NCBI GenBank assembly: GCA_964420455.1
Contig: CAYQTO010000004.1
Span: 1-64,000 of the forward strand
DNA from: CAYQTO01 sp964420455
GTDB lineage: Bacteria; Sumerlaeota; Sumerlaeia; SLMS01
Direction: 5' to 3'
Length of the DNA stretch: 64,000 nt
Shown here: piece by piece, positions 18,370-27,806 of the stretch
Position numbering within the stretch: the stretch's first letter is position 1
Layout of the letters: the number at the start of each line of letters is the position of its first letter
Translations under genes and position numbers: made by a program
The notes under the pieces: model-generated
Told to the model about the DNA's origin: nothing
The model's database searches: none
Seen by the model: only the letters and a program-made list of their open reading frames with translations

Positions 18370-20178
18370 ATGGTTTCCCCAGTCACTCGCGCCGTCACCC
18401 TTGCCATCGCGCCACTTCTGGCCGTAGTTGCCGGCATGGCTCAGGCCCAGACACCGGTCGACTTTGCCCGCACCCAGCCGGTCTTCGAGGACACGCCCGC
18501 GCGGATCGTCGACGAGTCGCGATTCGCCAAGGGCGCGCCCCCGGCGCCGGGCATCCCCCTCCGTCCCCCGGATCTCGGGTGGGTCGACGCCACCCTCGGC
18601 TCCATGACCCTCGAACAGAAGGTCGGCCAAATGTTCATGGCCAGTCAGTCCGTCGACCGACTGACCCACGTGAACAATTACCACATTGGCGGGTTCATCT
18701 TCATCGGCAACGGCCAGGATGCGGCCGACATCGTATCTGTCGTGAATGCGCTGCAGGCCGAGGCCGACATCCCGCTTTGGTTTTCCCTCGACGCGGAGGC
18801 GGGCATCGGGGCGCGCGTGGGAAACGCCACCATTTTTCCCATGGCCATGGCCTTTGGCGCGGTGGAGGACCGCTCGCTCATCGAGGATCTCGGCCGCATC
18901 ACCGCCCGCGAGTCCCAGGCCCTCGGCGTCCAGACCGTCCTCGGCCCGGTCGTCGACGTAAACTCCGAGCCCATTAACCCGATCATCTCCACCCGGTCCT
19001 ACGGCGATGTGCCTGCCCGCATTGCCGTCTCCGCGGGTCGATTCCTCCAAGGTGCCGCCGCCGAGGGGGCCCTCTGTACCCTCAAGCACTACCCCGGACA
19101 CGGCGCCACCAAGGGCGACAGTCACAATGCGCTCCCCGGCGTCGACATCCCCCGCGCCGCCATCGAGCAGATTCACATCGGCCCCTATCGCCACCTTATC
19201 GCCGATCCCGGGGTGGACCTCGTCATGACCGCCCACGTCTGGTACAGCGACGTCTACCCGGACGCCCCCTTTCCCGCCACTCTGTCGCCCATCTTCAACG
19301 ACGAGATTCTCCGCGGCGACCTCGGCTTCGAGGGCGTTCTCATCTCCGACGCTTTCGGCATGGCGGGTCTGGCGATTGCCGTTCCCGACGAGACGGAACG
19401 CGCCCTCCAGGCCATCGAGTCCGGTGTTGATGTCATCCTGGACACGGGCGACATCGGGACAATGTACAATGGTGTGCTTGCCGCGGTCCAGGCGGGCCGC
19501 CTCACTGTCGACCGTATAGACGAGTCCGCCCGCCGCGTGCTGATTGCCAAGAGCCGCGCGGGCCTCCCCGAGCGGGCCACAGTTGACCCCGTCGCCTGGC
19601 AGACAGTCCTCAACCATCCGGAACACCGCGCCGCTGTGCGCCGCGTCGCCGAGGCCGCCTTCACCGAAGCACGCAACAACATCGGCGCGCCCGTGATTCA
19701 GCCCGGCGACGACGTGCTCCTGCTCACGCTCAGCGCCCAGACACTCATCTTCTATCGCTTCTCTCCCCAGCCCCTCCGGGACGCCCTCGCGAGCCGCGTT
19801 GCCAGCCTCGACATGCGCCACGTCAGCCTTTCCGTCAGCACCGCCGAACGCACCGAGACCATTCTCGCCGCCGCCGCCGCCGACAAGGTCATCATCGCCG
19901 GCTACGACTGGACGCGAATCTCCTCCTCCAGCCAGGTCGAACTTATCAATGCGCTCAGCACCGCCGACACTCCGGTCACGTACCTCAGTTTCGGCGCCCC
20001 ATACCACTACCTGCAGATACCGAACGTCGACGCGTTCTTCTGCGGATACGCCACGGTCCCGCAAATGCAGGAGGTCGCGGCGGAGGTGTTGGTTGGCGAG
20101 CGCGCCGCGGTCGGCCGTCTTCCCGTCATCGTCGACGGCCTCCCGGTGACCGATTCGACGCACCTCCGGATTTACTGA
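18370..20178 (+). CDS. Glycoside hydrolase family 3 (NagZ-like beta-N-acetylhexosaminidase), secreted
   Basis: A 602-residue protein with an N-terminal signal peptide ending in AQA. The NagZ-type His-Asp dyad lies in KHYPGHGATKGDSHNALPGVD and the nucleophile is probably the Asp of VLISDAFGMAGL. The C-terminal 200 residues form a second alpha/beta domain. Family members remove beta-linked N-acetylglucosamine or related sugars, here outside the cytoplasm. The start is chosen for the signal peptide; it lies 127 bases from the divergent beta-lactamase-family start. The stop overlaps the convergent esterase gene by 7 bases. One octamer encodes Arg-Ile-Asp. Confidence 0.88.
   Translation: MVSPVTRAVTLAIAPLLAVVAGMAQAQTPVDFARTQPVFEDTPARIVDESRFAKGAPPAPGIPLRPPDLGWVDATLGSMTLEQKVGQMFMASQSVDRLTHVNNYHIGGFIFIGNGQDAADIVSVVNALQAEADIPLWFSLDAEAGIGARVGNATIFPMAMAFGAVEDRSLIEDLGRITARESQALGVQTVLGPVVDVNSEPINPIISTRSYGDVPARIAVSAGRFLQGAAAEGALCTLKHYPGHGATKGDSHNALPGVDIPRAAIEQIHIGPYRHLIADPGVDLVMTAHVWYSDVYPDAPFPATLSPIFNDEILRGDLGFEGVLISDAFGMAGLAIAVPDETERALQAIESGVDVILDTGDIGTMYNGVLAAVQAGRLTVDRIDESARRVLIAKSRAGLPERATVDPVAWQTVLNHPEHRAAVRRVAEAAFTEARNNIGAPVIQPGDDVLLLTLSAQTLIFYRFSPQPLRDALASRVASLDMRHVSLSVSTAERTETILAAAAADKVIIAGYDWTRISSSSQVELINALSTADTPVTYLSFGAPYHYLQIPNVDAFFCGYATVPQMQEVAAEVLVGERAAVGRLPVIVDGLPVTDSTHLRIY
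19514..19521 (+). repeat. GTATAGAC octamer, copy 5
   Basis: Exact octamer in the GH3 gene; it reads CGT ATA GAC (Arg-Ile-Asp), using the rare Ile codon ATA. No further exact copy occurs for 9.5 kb. Confidence 0.9.
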
Positions 20179-21647
20179 TCGAGAAGGGCTCTGATCTCCC
20201 GCGCGTAGAGCTCGTAGGCCTCCCGCGTCAGGTGGAGGCCGTCCCGTGTATACATCCCGGCAAAGAGCCCGTCCCCGTCGACCAGGAGCGGGTGGAGGTC
20301 GATCAGCGCGAGGTTCTCGTCGAGGGCCATCTCGCGGAGGCGGTCGTTCCACGAATTCACCGAATCGGTCAGGTGGGCGAAGCGGCCACCCACCGGCGGG
20401 CAGGTCGCGATCACCAGCCGCGTGTCCGGCGCGCGTTCCTTGATGCGGGCAACGATTCCGCGGAACTCCGCCACCATGCGTTCCTCTGTCGGGTTTCCAT
20501 CATCCCCGCGTGCGCGGTCGCCAAGGTCATTGGTCCCCATCATGATCACAGCCATCTCGGGCTGCATGTCGAAGAGCGACAGCTCGAGCCGCCGGCTGAG
20601 GCCCTGCGGCTTGATCCCCAGGGTATCGGATGAAATCCCGCGGTTGAACACCCTCCAGTCAGGGAGCAACTCCGCGGGGAACGCCTCGGTCGTCGAGGAC
20701 CCCAGGAGGGCGATGAGGGGCCGATCGTCCTCCCCAAGGGGGAGCCGGGCATTCTCCTCGGCAAAAAGCGAAAGGCGTTGGAAGTAGTGGCGGGGCCAGC
20801 GGTCGTCTTCCGGCCAGGTCTCGGCCATCGCCGCCATGTGAAAGTTCAAGTGCGAGGGCAGGTGTGCGGTCCAGTAGTCCCAGTTGTGGGTGCCGGGCAA
20901 TTCGCGCCAGATGTGGGGGACGCCAAGTTCCGTGAGGCGCTCGTGGAGTTGGCGGGAATCGAAGATGGCGCCGGTCGCCGTGTCGTCCTCGCCGCAATCG
21001 AACATCAGCCGCACATCGGCATCGCGGAAGGTTTCCGCGCGGTCCCACACCGAGTAGTCCTTCCACCGCTCGGGGTAATCCTCCATCGGGCCGAGCCGCG
21101 CGGCGACGTCCTCCATGTCGGGATGGTTCGTCAGCTTGAGGATCCCCGAGAGGGAACTCGCGGAGCCAAACCGTTCCGGATACCTGGACGCGAGCATTAG
21201 CGCGCCATGCCCCCCCATGCTGAGGCCCATGATTGCCCGTGCCGACCGGTCGCGGATCGTCGGGTAGGTCGCGTCTATATGGTCGACAAGCTCGACCGCA
21301 ACGTAGCTCTCGTACTGGGATTCGGGCATCTCCGGCGCGTCGAGGTACCAGCTGTCTTCATCGCCGTCCGGAAACACGAGGATCGCACGGTAACGGCTCG
21401 CGACCTCGCCTGCATTCCCCTTTTCCGGCCAGTCGATGTGGCTGCCCCACTTGCCGTGCAACACATAAACAACCGGGAATTGCTCGCCGGGCGTGCGGTC
21501 TTCCGGCAGGTACACCGAGTAGCTCTTTTGAATCTCCAATACCCGGCTCTCATGGGTGACTTCGATCATTTCGGACATCCCCAAAGAAATCGTCAGGCCC
21601 AACACAAAGGAGACCAGGACAGACTGGAGGGCGATTCGCATCCTCAT
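20172..21647 (-). CDS. Bifunctional secreted esterase: alpha/beta-hydrolase fused to SGNH hydrolase
   Basis: A protein of about 491 residues with a signal peptide. The first half is an esterase D/feruloyl-esterase-type alpha/beta hydrolase, with VVYVLHGKWGSHIDW and nucleophile elbow IMGLSMGGHGALML. The second half is a GDSL/SGNH hydrolase with block I LIALLGSSTTEAFP, Gly block GISSDTLG, Asn block MMGTNDLGD and catalytic Asp-His block TRDGLHLT. Fusion of two esterases suggests deacylation of a complex acylated polysaccharide, together with the neighbouring GH3 enzyme. The ATG at 21647 is preceded by GGAAAG; an ATG at 21641 is also possible. Confidence 0.82.
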   Translation of the reverse strand: MRMRIALQSVLVSFVLGLTISLGMSEMIEVTHESRVLEIQKSYSVYLPEDRTPGEQFPVVYVLHGKWGSHIDWPEKGNAGEVASRYRAILVFPDGDEDSWYLDAPEMPESQYESYVAVELVDHIDATYPTIRDRSARAIMGLSMGGHGALMLASRYPERFGSASSLSGILKLTNHPDMEDVAARLGPMEDYPERWKDYSVWDRAETFRDADVRLMFDCGEDDTATGAIFDSRQLHERLTELGVPHIWRELPGTHNWDYWTAHLPSHLNFHMAAMAETWPEDDRWPRHYFQRLSLFAEENARLPLGEDDRPLIALLGSSTTEAFPAELLPDWRVFNRGISSDTLGIKPQGLSRRLELSLFDMQPEMAVIMMGTNDLGDRARGDDGNPTEERMVAEFRGIVARIKERAPDTRLVIATCPPVGGRFAHLTDSVNSWNDRLREMALDENLALIDLHPLLVDGDGLFAGMYTRDGLHLTREAYELYAREIRALLDQ

Positions 21648-21790
21648 TCGTTCGGTGCTTTCCAGGGACACGTATCAGGTGATCGTGACCCCTCCTTAAG
21701 TTGTGGAAAGAGCCGCAACTCTTCCTTGGAAGTAGCAACCCGTTTTCCCGTATTAGGATCTGACTCGCGGTAAGGAAGGAAACCTTCGTC

Positions 21791-22189
21791 GTGAAATGGC
21801 AGGCACTGTTCTTTGTTCTCCCCGTGGCTTTCGTGTTCGCGCTTCAGGTCGCCGTCCCTGTTATCGTGGATGACCATGTTGAATACACCGGCGACGAGTC
21901 AGGCGGCAGTTACGCAGCTCCGCTGAGCCACCCCATGGTCGAACACCTCCGCGCGGGTCACTACATGACCATTGGGGCGGACGATCAGGGCGACATTCGC
22001 ATCCGTCCGGTGGAGGGGACGATCGAGGTGACGGTCCTGCCGCGATTCCTCGAGCGGCTCCAGCCGGACGCCCTGGAGGTCCTCGAGATGCCCGCGGCCA
22101 CCGAGCACATGTCGATCACCCGCTATCGGACGTGGCTGATGATGCTCCATAGCTACCTGACGGTGAAACCGCCAGCCAAAGCGGGGTAA
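21791..22189 (+). CDS. Hypothetical protein with N-terminal membrane segment
   Basis: A 132-residue protein I do not recognise. It begins with GTG after GGAAGG/GGAAA ribosome-binding sequences and has an N-terminal hydrophobic stretch (ALFFVLPVAFVFALQVAVPVIV) that may be a signal anchor. The rest is polar with no visible motif. It ends 6 bases before the convergent TPR-like gene. The reading frame has the high third-position GC of neighbouring genes, which supports it as real. Confidence 0.55.
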   Translation: MKWQALFFVLPVAFVFALQVAVPVIVDDHVEYTGDESGGSYAAPLSHPMVEHLRAGHYMTIGADDQGDIRIRPVEGTIEVTVLPRFLERLQPDALEVLEMPAATEHMSITRYRTWLMMLHSYLTVKPPAKAG

Positions 22190-22195
22190 GGCCGT

Positions 22196-22540
22196 CTAGC
22201 CGAAGCGCTCCTGCAAATCCTCCACATGGCGGCGGACCTTCTCGATGGTCTCTCGCGCCTGGCGGGGGTCGCGCTCCGCAACCGGGAGGTATTGCCTCCA
22301 GGCCTTGAGGGCCGCCGGCCCCGGACCGTTCAGCTTCTCCGTCAATGCGGCGTAGTTGTAAAAGGCGCCGCCGAACTCAGGATCCAGCAGCCGCGCATGG
22401 GCGAAGGCAAGGCGGGCCCCTTCGTCGTCGCCTTCCTCCGACAGCAAGGAAGCCTGAAACCACAGCCCCTCTGCGGCGCGGGGATCCCGGATCCGGAACA
22501 TGATCTTGAACAGATGGCCCAACCGGGGGACGTAGGGCAT
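22196..22540 (-). CDS. Small TPR-like protein
   Basis: A 114-residue helical protein. The segments AAEGLWFQASLLSEEGDDEGARLAFAHA and FGGAFYNYAALTEKLNG look like two tetratricopeptide repeats, with alanine and aromatic residues at TPR spacing. It has no signal peptide. It starts 11 bases after the lipoprotein gene stop. A longer frame would need a TTG and would overlap that gene, so the ATG at 22540 is preferred. Function unknown; probably a protein-protein adaptor. Confidence 0.5.
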   Translation of the reverse strand: MPYVPRLGHLFKIMFRIRDPRAAEGLWFQASLLSEEGDDEGARLAFAHARLLDPEFGGAFYNYAALTEKLNGPGPAALKAWRQYLPVAERDPRQARETIEKVRRHVEDLQERFG

Positions 22541-22550
22541 AACGGCGCGG

Positions 22551-22892
22551 TTACTCGATCGCGCCTTCGACAACTCCCGGATTATAGTCAATCGTCTTGT
22601 GATCGGGCTCGTAGGTCACGAACAACTCGTCGTACTCCTCGCCTTCGATCCCCAGGTCCTTGCGCAGCCGGTACCGAAACTGGTTGATCTCGCAATGGGC
22701 CCAGCCCTCGTCGTTCATGGCCTGGGCCACGCGCTGATAGCTGCCGGTTTCCTCAAAGATCGCCCGCATGGCCATGTAGCGCTGCTCGGCGATAAAGCAC
22801 CGGTCGCGGCGAATGGTGGCACATGAAGTGCCCAGAACGGCCACAGTCATCAGGAGGGGCAGAAGGTAGCGCACGCGGGGGGCTCCTGGCAT
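22551..22892 (-). CDS. Small lipoprotein of unknown function
   Basis: A 113-residue protein with a signal peptide ending in a lipobox (VAVLGTSC). The mature part is polar and contains EEYDELFVTYEPDHKTIDYNPG. I do not recognise a family. It is cotranscribed with the TPR-like gene 11 bases downstream and diverges from the RND permease gene. Confidence 0.55.
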   Translation of the reverse strand: MPGAPRVRYLLPLLMTVAVLGTSCATIRRDRCFIAEQRYMAMRAIFEETGSYQRVAQAMNDEGWAHCEINQFRYRLRKDLGIEGEEYDELFVTYEPDHKTIDYNPGVVEGAIE

Positions 22893-22979
22893 GTCGGATG
22901 GGGGAATCGCTAATTCCCTTGGCCTGAAGCGTCAACCTGCGTGAGGACATCGAGGCAAGGGGAGTTCCCACCGCACGCC

Positions 22980-25900
22980 ATGTCGCTTTCCAGCTTCGCC
23001 GTCAACGCGCCTGTCAAGGTCTCGATGATCTTCCTCGGGGTCCTGCTGCTTGGGTGGATTTCCCTCTCGCGGCTGCCGACCAACCTTTTTCCGGACATTC
23101 GGGCGCCCAAAGTCACCGTCACCGTCACGACAAATGGCCTCAGCCCCGGCGAGGTCGAGCGGCGCATCAACGAGGTCATCGAGCGGTCCCTTTACTCGAT
23201 TCGCGGTGTCCTCGACGTCCAGTCGATCGCCCGCGCGGACACAGCGGTTATCGTCGTCAACTTCACTTGGGACTCGAACCTCGACTATGCGTTCCTCGAG
23301 GTAAAGAAGGCGGCGTCGGATCTCGAGCGGGATCGTTCCGACGAGATCGAATCGATCTCGGTCCTGCGCTATGATCCGAACGCCATGCCGGTGGTGACGG
23401 CGGCCCTCCGGGCACCCGAGAGCATCGATCTGGAGGACGTCTACAAGACCGCGGAGCGCACGCTCAAGCCGCGCTTCGAGCGACTCGAGGGAGTCGCCAA
23501 TGTCGTGGTAACCGGCGGCCTCGAGCGCGAGATCCGCATCGATCTCGACGAACCGCTGCTCCTCGCCTACGATCTCAACGTCAGCACCGTCGTCTCGGCG
23601 ATCCAGAACGACAATTCGGACGCGACCGGTGGCTGGGTCGAGGAAGGGCCGCGGCGCTACCTTTTGAAAGCCGCCGGGGAGTTCCGCAACATCGACGACG
23701 TCCGACGGGTGGTGGTCACAAGGCGAGGGAATTCGCCAATCCTTCTGGGCGACGTTGCCAACGTTTACTTCGCGCCGCGGGAGCCGAAGTCGCTCGTCTA
23801 TCTAGATGGGGAGGCGGCCGTCGCCCTCGCCTTCTACCGCAGCCCGGAAAGCAACACCGTCGCCGTCGCCGAAGCCATTCGGGCGGAAATCGAGAACTCT
23901 GCCCGTGTCCTTCCGGATACCTGGCAGATGACGGTTGCCAACGACCAATCGACCTTCATCAGCGCCGCCATCCGCGAGGTCCGCAACAATGCCATCATCG
24001 GCGGTGTCCTCGCCATCGTGGTGATCCTCCTCTTCCTTCGCGACATCATCAGCACGCTGATTGTGGCGATCGCGATCCCGATCTCCATCGTGGCCACCTT
24101 CAACCTGATGTATTTCCAAGGCTTGTCGCTCAACCTGATGACGTTGGGGGGGCTCGCGCTGGGGACGGGTATGCTCGTCGACAACGCGATTGTGGTACTC
24201 GAGAATATTTATCGCCTTTTGCAGACAGGAAGGGACCGGCGCGAGGCGGCCCGTCTCGGCGTGCGTGAGGTCGGCGGGGCCCTCGTTGCCTCGACGCTGA
24301 CCACCGTCGCCGTCTTCCTGCCCATCGTCTTCGTGCGCGGCGTGGCAGGACTGCTTTTCCAGGAGCAGGCCCTCACCGTCGCCTACTCGCTCCTCGGCTC
24401 GCTCGTCGTCGCCCTGCTGCTGATTCCCATGTTGTGTGCGTTCTTCCTTAACCGGCGGGGAACAATGATCTCGCCGGGCGAATCCTTCGACGTTCCACGA
24501 AACCCTTACACGATGATCCTTCGGCTCGCCCTGCGGCTACGTCTCTTGGTCGTGTTGGCTGCGGCCGGTTCCCTATATCTCGTGTATGTCTTTGTGCGGG
24601 ATATTCCCCAGGAGTTCCTCCCGGCGACGGAATCGGACCAGGTCGCTGTCCGGGTTGTTCTTCCAAACGGCACGCCTATCGAGGCCACCGATGATCTGGT
24701 CCAATCGATCAACGGGCAACTCCGGCGTTTTGAACCCGCCCTCGAGTCGGTCCTCTCCCGCGTGGGTGAGCCCGAGGGGGTTGTTAATCCCAACACCCAG
24801 GATCCCGACGGCCCGAACACCGCCGACATCTTCGTCCGGCTCTTCAGTGGCGACGAGCCGACGACCGCAATCATCGAGCAGGGGCTGGTCGGCTTCTCCT
24901 CCTCCGACCTCATTGCAGGGTTGAAGCCGATCCTGGACCGCGTGCCGGACGCGAAGGTGGAGTTTCGATCGAACGAGGGGACGCTGATGGACCTGGTGGG
25001 TTCCGCCCGTGCCCCGCTCATTTTGGAGATCAGCGGCCCCGAGCTGACGACCCTCAAGGGGCTGGCGGAGGAGGCCCAACGCCGCCTGTCCTCCCTTCCC
25101 GAGCTTCGAAACGTCCGGACGAACATCCTCGAGGGGGCGCCCGAGGTCATGATTCGGCTGGACAAGGCCCAGTTGTCCCGCCTCGGGCTCGACGTGAGCG
25201 GCGTCGGCGGTATTCTCCGCCAGCGCATCGAAGGCGAGGTCGCGTCCCAGATCACCCAGGAGGCGGGCGACGTGGACTTGCGCGTTCAGGTTGATTACGG
25301 ACGTGAGTCGCTCGATACCCTTCGAAATATTCTCATCAAGTCGAGCACCGGCGCGCTGATTCGGCTCGAGGCGGTGGCGGAGTTCGAGATCGTGCGCGCC
25401 CCGCGCGAGATCGTCCGCCGTGGCCAGGAACGCGTCGCTTTCGTCCTGGCGGACCTCGCCCCGGGCCTGCGTCTCTCCGAGGGCATCGCCGCAGCCCAGG
25501 CCTCCGTCGACGACCTCCCCCTCCCACCCCGCTATCTCCTTCGCTTCACCGGAGAGGAGGAGCAGCGCCGTGATGCCTTTGGCGACCTCGCCTTTGCCCT
25601 TCTCCTCAGCATCGCCCTCGTCTATATGGTGATGGCCTCGATCTTCGAGAGCTTCATCCAGCCGTTGCTCATCATGCTGACGATTCCCCTCGCGGGGCTC
25701 GGTGTCGTTGCCGCGCTGCTTTCCACCGGCCAGACGTTTAATGTCATGTCGATCATCGGTATTGTGATGTTGGGCGGGATCGTGGTGAACAACGCAATCG
25801 TGCTCCTGGATTGCGTGAACCAGGTGCGCAGTTCCGCTCGCGAGGCGGGGGTCGGGATCGACCCCACCGACAGCCTTGTGCTGGGCTGCAACCGCCGGTT

Positions 25901-26162
25901 CCGGCCGGTGCTGATGACGACGACAACGACGGTCTTTGGATTGCTGCCAATGGCGATCGGGTTCGGCGACGGGGCGGAACTGCGCCAGGCGATGGCCATC
26001 ACCGTTCTTGGCGGTCTGATCTCCTCAACGGTGCTAACGCTGGTGATCATCCCCGTTTGCCAAAGCTACCTCGATTCAGCCACCCAGCTGCTGGGCCGGT
26101 TGTTCCGGACGGCGGTTTCGGCAGCCCCCCCGGAGCCTTCCCTCGCCCCCGCAAAACGCTGA
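22980..26162 (+). CDS. RND-family efflux permease
   Basis: A 1060-residue inner-membrane proton-driven exporter with the usual two halves. It starts with SSFAVNAPVKVSMIFLGVLLLG (TM1), a periplasmic porter domain, then TM2-7 with GMLVDNAIVVLENIYRLL (TM4, which normally carries the proton-relay Asp). The second half repeats this (MLGGIVVNNAIVLLDCVN). The type is acriflavin/hydrophobe exporter or an SwrC-like protein. No membrane-fusion or outer-membrane partner gene is adjacent, so it must pair with unlinked subunits. The ATG at 22980 is preferred over a GTG at 22941. No exact octamer is present over its full length. Confidence 0.9.
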   Translation: MSLSSFAVNAPVKVSMIFLGVLLLGWISLSRLPTNLFPDIRAPKVTVTVTTNGLSPGEVERRINEVIERSLYSIRGVLDVQSIARADTAVIVVNFTWDSNLDYAFLEVKKAASDLERDRSDEIESISVLRYDPNAMPVVTAALRAPESIDLEDVYKTAERTLKPRFERLEGVANVVVTGGLEREIRIDLDEPLLLAYDLNVSTVVSAIQNDNSDATGGWVEEGPRRYLLKAAGEFRNIDDVRRVVVTRRGNSPILLGDVANVYFAPREPKSLVYLDGEAAVALAFYRSPESNTVAVAEAIRAEIENSARVLPDTWQMTVANDQSTFISAAIREVRNNAIIGGVLAIVVILLFLRDIISTLIVAIAIPISIVATFNLMYFQGLSLNLMTLGGLALGTGMLVDNAIVVLENIYRLLQTGRDRREAARLGVREVGGALVASTLTTVAVFLPIVFVRGVAGLLFQEQALTVAYSLLGSLVVALLLIPMLCAFFLNRRGTMISPGESFDVPRNPYTMILRLALRLRLLVVLAAAGSLYLVYVFVRDIPQEFLPATESDQVAVRVVLPNGTPIEATDDLVQSINGQLRRFEPALESVLSRVGEPEGVVNPNTQDPDGPNTADIFVRLFSGDEPTTAIIEQGLVGFSSSDLIAGLKPILDRVPDAKVEFRSNEGTLMDLVGSARAPLILEISGPELTTLKGLAEEAQRRLSSLPELRNVRTNILEGAPEVMIRLDKAQLSRLGLDVSGVGGILRQRIEGEVASQITQEAGDVDLRVQVDYGRESLDTLRNILIKSSTGALIRLEAVAEFEIVRAPREIVRRGQERVAFVLADLAPGLRLSEGIAAAQASVDDLPLPPRYLLRFTGEEEQRRDAFGDLAFALLLSIALVYMVMASIFESFIQPLLIMLTIPLAGLGVVAALLSTGQTFNVMSIIGIVMLGGIVVNNAIVLLDCVNQVRSSAREAGVGIDPTDSLVLGCNRRFRPVLMTTTTTVFGLLPMAIGFGDGAELRQAMAITVLGGLISSTVLTLVIIPVCQSYLDSATQLLGRLFRTAVSAAPPEPSLAPAKR

Positions 26163-26210
26163 GAATCAACCCTTTCCGTCATTTCGGCTTGCGGCGTCTC
26201 TTAGCCCGAC

Positions 26211-26239
26211 TGTCAACTCCGTACACATCGGCTCATAAT
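26211..26239 (+). promoter_or_regulatory. Predicted sigma-70-type promoter for the HU/IHF gene
   Basis: TGTCAA at 26211-26216 and CATAAT at 26234-26239 are separated by 17 bases. They lie 26-54 bases before the ATG in an otherwise GC-rich gap. Confidence 0.45.
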
Positions 26240-26264
26240 TGACTTCGTCACGGGATTCTGCCCC

Positions 26265-26579
26265 ATGGTCAAGGCAGACATCGTAAAGCGGCTGGCCAAC
26301 AGCCTCTTTATGAAGGACAAGGACGCGCTGTTCGTCGTCGATTCCATACTCGACAGCATGAAGCATATCATCTTGACGGAGGGGCGCCTGGAGATTCGGG
26401 ACTTTGGCGTTTTTCAGGTGAAGGAGCGCAAGCCCCGCATCGGCCGGAACCCCAAGAACAAAGTCGCCTACCCGATCCCGCCACACAAGGTCGTCACCTT
26501 CAAATCCGGCAAGGAGTTGAAGGACTTGCAACACGTCACCGCGGACGGCGATGGCGATGACGACGCGGAGGACGCCTGA
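26265..26579 (+). CDS. HU/IHF-family DNA-bending protein
   Basis: A 104-residue nucleoid-associated protein. It has the HU fold: helical N terminus (KADIVKRLANSLFMKDKDALFVVDSILDSM), the EIRDFGVFQVKERKPRIGRNPKN arm region with the GRNP turn, and KVVTFKSGKELKD near the end. It bends DNA as a dimer. An acidic tail (DGDGDDDAEDA) is added, which is unusual for HU and may modulate binding. It could be an HU or IHF subunit; sequence alone does not decide. Confidence 0.92.
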   Translation: MVKADIVKRLANSLFMKDKDALFVVDSILDSMKHIILTEGRLEIRDFGVFQVKERKPRIGRNPKNKVAYPIPPHKVVTFKSGKELKDLQHVTADGDGDDDAEDA

Positions 26580-26585
26580 ACGGGG

Positions 26586-27806
26586 CTAGCGAGACCGCAA
26601 CCGCCGCACCAGCTCCGCCAGCCGCACCCACCCATCCTGGTCCCCAACCAACGACGAGGCATTGACCAGCAGCACCCCTCCGACGTCTTCGAGGCTCCTC
26701 TCCATCGCCCGGTCCCACCCCTCGGCACCCAGGTCCACCGCCGCCCAGATGCTTCCGCTCGGTCGCACCCGCCTCGCCGCGGCAAGGCTGCCTTCGACGG
26801 ATGCCCACCATGCGTAGCCAGCTTCCTCCGCCTCTGCGGCCGTCGTGAATCGCGGCTCCCAGAAGCCCAGAGCCACCGCATCCACCAGATGCCCGGAGGC
26901 GGTGATGCCATAGTCGCGTGGGAGCCAGGGGAAGTCCGCCGCGAGATCGGCTTGGGGCAGGGCCCAGTTAAAGCCCTCACGCTGGTGGAAGGTATAGGGC
27001 GCATCAACGAGCAGCACTAGGCCCGGCGGCGCCCCGGACGGATGCGCCAATAGGGTCGCCTCCCGCACCCGCATCAGCCAGGTCCTGAGCAACGCCGCCC
27101 GCCACGCGGTCCACGCGGGCCACAGCGGCCCGGCCCCTTCGCCCCCTACAGGATGGAGCCGGGGGGCGGTGCCGAACACGTCCGCCGGCCACGAGCGAAC
27201 GGATCGCCCCGACCAGGCAGCAAAATCCCGACGCGCGCCCGCCCCGGCATCCGAGGCCAAATCCCCAAAACCAGCGTTGGCCAGCACCAGCATATCCACC
27301 CCGGGATCGCGGAGTACCTCGCGGATGAGGGCGAGGGCCCGCCGTCTTGCCTCGTCCGAGGCGGGGGAGTACCACCGCACCCCGTCTGTCGTGGGAGGAG
27401 CGACCTCGTAGCCGTCTTCCGTCCAGATCGCGGACTGCCGGAGGTGCTCGCCGGGGGCATCGGGCGGTGCCAGCCAGGGGGAGACGACGGCGGCCAGGAA
27501 AACCCCGGCCTCGCGGGCGTCCGCATACTTTTCCAAGCGGGGTGCAACCATCGTCCGTCCGTCCCCATCCTGCACCTCCACGGCAAGGTGGGTAATCCCC
27601 GCGACTCGCGCTGCGCGATAGAGTGCCTGTCGCATGGCAGGGTCGTTGGTCTGGGGGCCGAGGGTCTCCTCGTTGATCCAGAGCACAGCGGGCGTATCGA
27701 CGAGGGAGGGCGGCCGGGCGGCCGGTTCCGGGCCCAACGGGGCGACCGTCCTGCAGCCTGTGAGGCACGCGACGGTCACCGCCGCCAGCAGCCAGCGCCC
27801 CGTCAT
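26586..27806 (-). CDS. Lipoprotein with glycoside-hydrolase-like barrel fold (function unknown)
   Basis: A 406-residue protein with a signal peptide and lipobox (VACLTGC). The body resembles putative glycoside hydrolase barrels (GHL10-like), with THLAVEVQDGDG, YEVAPPTTDGVRWYSPASDEAR, DMLVLANAGFGDL and GLVLLVDAPYTFHQ. I am not certain of the family and do not identify catalytic acids. Its ATG overlaps the stop of the gingipain-family gene (ATGA, 27803-27806), so the two lipoproteins are made together and probably act at the same cell-surface site. Confidence 0.55.
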   Translation of the reverse strand: MTGRWLLAAVTVACLTGCRTVAPLGPEPAARPPSLVDTPAVLWINEETLGPQTNDPAMRQALYRAARVAGITHLAVEVQDGDGRTMVAPRLEKYADAREAGVFLAAVVSPWLAPPDAPGEHLRQSAIWTEDGYEVAPPTTDGVRWYSPASDEARRRALALIREVLRDPGVDMLVLANAGFGDLASDAGAGARRDFAAWSGRSVRSWPADVFGTAPRLHPVGGEGAGPLWPAWTAWRAALLRTWLMRVREATLLAHPSGAPPGLVLLVDAPYTFHQREGFNWALPQADLAADFPWLPRDYGITASGHLVDAVALGFWEPRFTTAAEAEEAGYAWWASVEGSLAAARRVRPSGSIWAAVDLGAEGWDRAMERSLEDVGGVLLVNASSLVGDQDGWVRLAELVRRLRSR

